Source: Bacteroidota bacterium (GTDB lineage: Bacteria > Bacteroidota > Bacteroidia > SpSt-205 > S141-50). Taken from it: 5,948 nucleotides of DNA. Location of the stretch: NCBI GenBank assembly GCA_015490695.1, contig WFXK01000151.1, forward strand, positions 1-5,948. The letters are read 5' to 3'. A program made the translations under genes and the position numbers. Positions 5,166 to 5,948 of this stretch are shown piece after piece (the first letter of the stretch is position 1; each line of letters starts with the position of its first letter). The notes beneath the pieces are model-generated. The model did no database searches. It was given only the letters and a program-made list of their open reading frames with translations, and was not told the origin of the DNA.

Positions 5166-5879
5166 ATGAAATTATCGCTTATCATTCCTGTTTATAATGA
5201 GCGTGTTTTTTTTCCAAAACTTTTTGATTTGGTGTATGCTATGGACTTCGGGGTTCCCAAAGAGTTAGTGATTGTTGATGATTTCTCTACAGATGGCACA
5301 AGACAATGGATAAAAGAGCATATAGAGGGAAAAGAAGGGGTCGTTGTTGTTTATCATGAACAAAACAAAGGGAAGGGAGCAGCACTACATAGTGGCTTTC
5401 AAAAAGCTACAGGCGATATTATCGCTATTCAGGATGCTGATTTAGAATTAGACCCTCGGGACTTAATCCCCATGGTACAAATGATTGTAGAAGATAAGGC
5501 GGATGTTGTGTATGGCTCTCGTTTTTATGGTAAAATGCACCGAGTTGCCCCCTTCCATTACCATTGGGGAAATAAAATCATCTCTTTTTGGGTAAACTTC
5601 TTTTGTAATACTAGTTTTACCGATATTGAAGTTTGTTATAAAGTCTTCAAAAAAGAAATCTTGAAGTACTTCGATCTTACGCTTACAGATTTTGGTTTTG
5701 AAGTAGAGTTTACAATGAAGATGGCAAAGACAGCGATGCGTAAAGGTTGGCGTGTGTATGAAACCGCAATCCATTACTACGGACGCTCTTTCGCAGAAGG
5801 AAAAAAAATCAATTGGAAAGATGGTATAAAAGCCTTAGGATACATTTTAAAATTTGCTTTTTGGAAACCTAAGCTATGA
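5166..5879 (+). CDS. Family 2 glycosyltransferase, DPM/DPG synthase type
   Basis: The 237-residue protein is a GT-A fold glycosyltransferase that resembles dolichyl-phosphate mannose synthase and its bacterial polyprenyl-phosphate relatives. It would move a sugar from a nucleotide donor (GDP-mannose or UDP-glucose type) to a lipid phosphate at the cytoplasmic face of the membrane. Motifs in order: IIPVYNE (6-12), VDDFSTDGT (37-45) for nucleotide binding, NKGKGAALHSGF (67-78), the DxD-type metal site DADLELDP (90-97), YGSRF (116-120), TDIEVCYKVFKKE (152-164), and FGFEVEFTMKMA (176-187) followed by GRSFAEGKKINWKDG (206-220), which are typical of this subfamily. There are no C-terminal TM helices, unlike some bacterial members, so membrane contact would be peripheral, as with single-domain DPM1. 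The donor and acceptor cannot be told from sequence. The stop overlaps the end of the convergent tatC-like gene by 6 nt. Confidence 0.95.
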   Translation: MKLSLIIPVYNERVFFPKLFDLVYAMDFGVPKELVIVDDFSTDGTRQWIKEHIEGKEGVVVVYHEQNKGKGAALHSGFQKATGDIIAIQDADLELDPRDLIPMVQMIVEDKADVVYGSRFYGKMHRVAPFHYHWGNKIISFWVNFFCNTSFTDIEVCYKVFKKEILKYFDLTLTDFGFEVEFTMKMAKTAMRKGWRVYETAIHYYGRSFAEGKKINWKDGIKALGYILKFAFWKPKL

Positions 5880-5948
5880 ATGACGTCCCTTATAAGTCTT
5901 TTTTACTAACCAAACACTGATTTCATAAAGTAATAACATAGGTAATGC
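5874..5948 (-). CDS. tatC: TatC, C-terminal fragment (Sec-independent protein translocase), cut by window edge
   Basis: Reading the minus strand from the right edge gives 24 residues and a TAG stop (5874-5876): ALPMLLLYEISVWLVKK (residues 1-17) followed by TYKGRHS. The ALPMLLLYEISVWL part closely resembles the last transmembrane helix of TatC, where a Pro and a LYE motif are conserved, followed by a basic cytoplasmic tail. TatC is the inner-membrane receptor of the twin-arginine translocase, which exports folded proteins. Only the end is visible, so the call rests on a short motif; another polytopic membrane protein cannot be excluded. The gene is convergent with the glycosyltransferase and overlaps its last 6 nt (5874-5879). 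No terminator is visible at this junction. Confidence 0.72.
   Translation of the reverse strand, partial: ALPMLLLYEISVWLVKKTYKGRHS

Noticed and set aside
5463..5774. A 103-codon minus-strand frame inside the glycosyltransferase gene.
   Set aside because: The plus strand carries all the expected GT2 motifs over this span, so this is a chance frame.
5876..5920. A possible new plus-strand gene beginning at the ATGA overlap with the glycosyltransferase stop.
   Set aside because: The frame closes after 14 codons, and the minus strand reads as the end of TatC.

Overview
This window looks like chromosomal DNA from a member of the Bacteroidota, most likely Cytophagia- or Chitinophagia-like; the sequence alone does not fix the genus. 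Three things point there. The proline dehydrogenase and LolC/E-type permease have N-termini of the Bacteroidota type (FCGGET; SVFNGF followed by DPDLKI). The outer-membrane protein ends in a barrel-type Phe. The intergenic gaps carry TTTG / TAnnTTTG promoter elements at 19-20 bp spacing instead of sigma70 boxes, and starts lack clear Shine-Dalgarno sequences. The DNA is gene-dense; the longest gap without a gene is about 100 bp. No mobile element, CRISPR array, tRNA or rRNA was seen.

Layout, left to right. An outer-membrane beta-barrel protein gene (45-785, minus) ends at a strong intrinsic terminator (12-39). A compact divergent promoter region (about 786-867) separates it from a plus-strand pair: a monofunctional proline dehydrogenase (868-2034) and a LolC/LolE/FtsX-like permease (2024-3253) that overlaps it by 11 nt. 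The permease meets an Lrp/AsnC regulator gene (3257-3739, minus) tail to tail, 3 nt apart. Upstream of the regulator on the same strand is a soluble coiled-coil histidine kinase gene (3792-5063, minus). A second divergent promoter region (5064-5165) separates the kinase from a DPM-type family 2 glycosyltransferase (5166-5879, plus). The glycosyltransferase overlaps by 6 nt, tail to tail, the end of a gene on the minus strand whose last 24 residues read as the C-terminus of TatC (5874-5948, cut by the window edge).

How the genes may work together. Proline dehydrogenase feeds proline carbon and electrons into P5C and the quinone pool. The Lrp-type regulator is a plausible local sensor of an amino acid, since Lrp-family proteins control proline catabolism in some other bacteria, but no direct link is visible here. 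The permease, barrel protein, glycosyltransferase and TatC all concern the envelope, but they look like ordinary neighbours, not one pathway.

The most interesting features are regulatory and architectural. Both divergent gaps appear to carry back-to-back promoters whose -33 elements abut as TTTGCAAA (831-838) or TTTGCCAAA (5109-5117). The regulator gene has a perfect dyad in its short leader. The kinase has about 100 extra residues between its H-box and N-box. I found no convincing undescribed multi-gene system.
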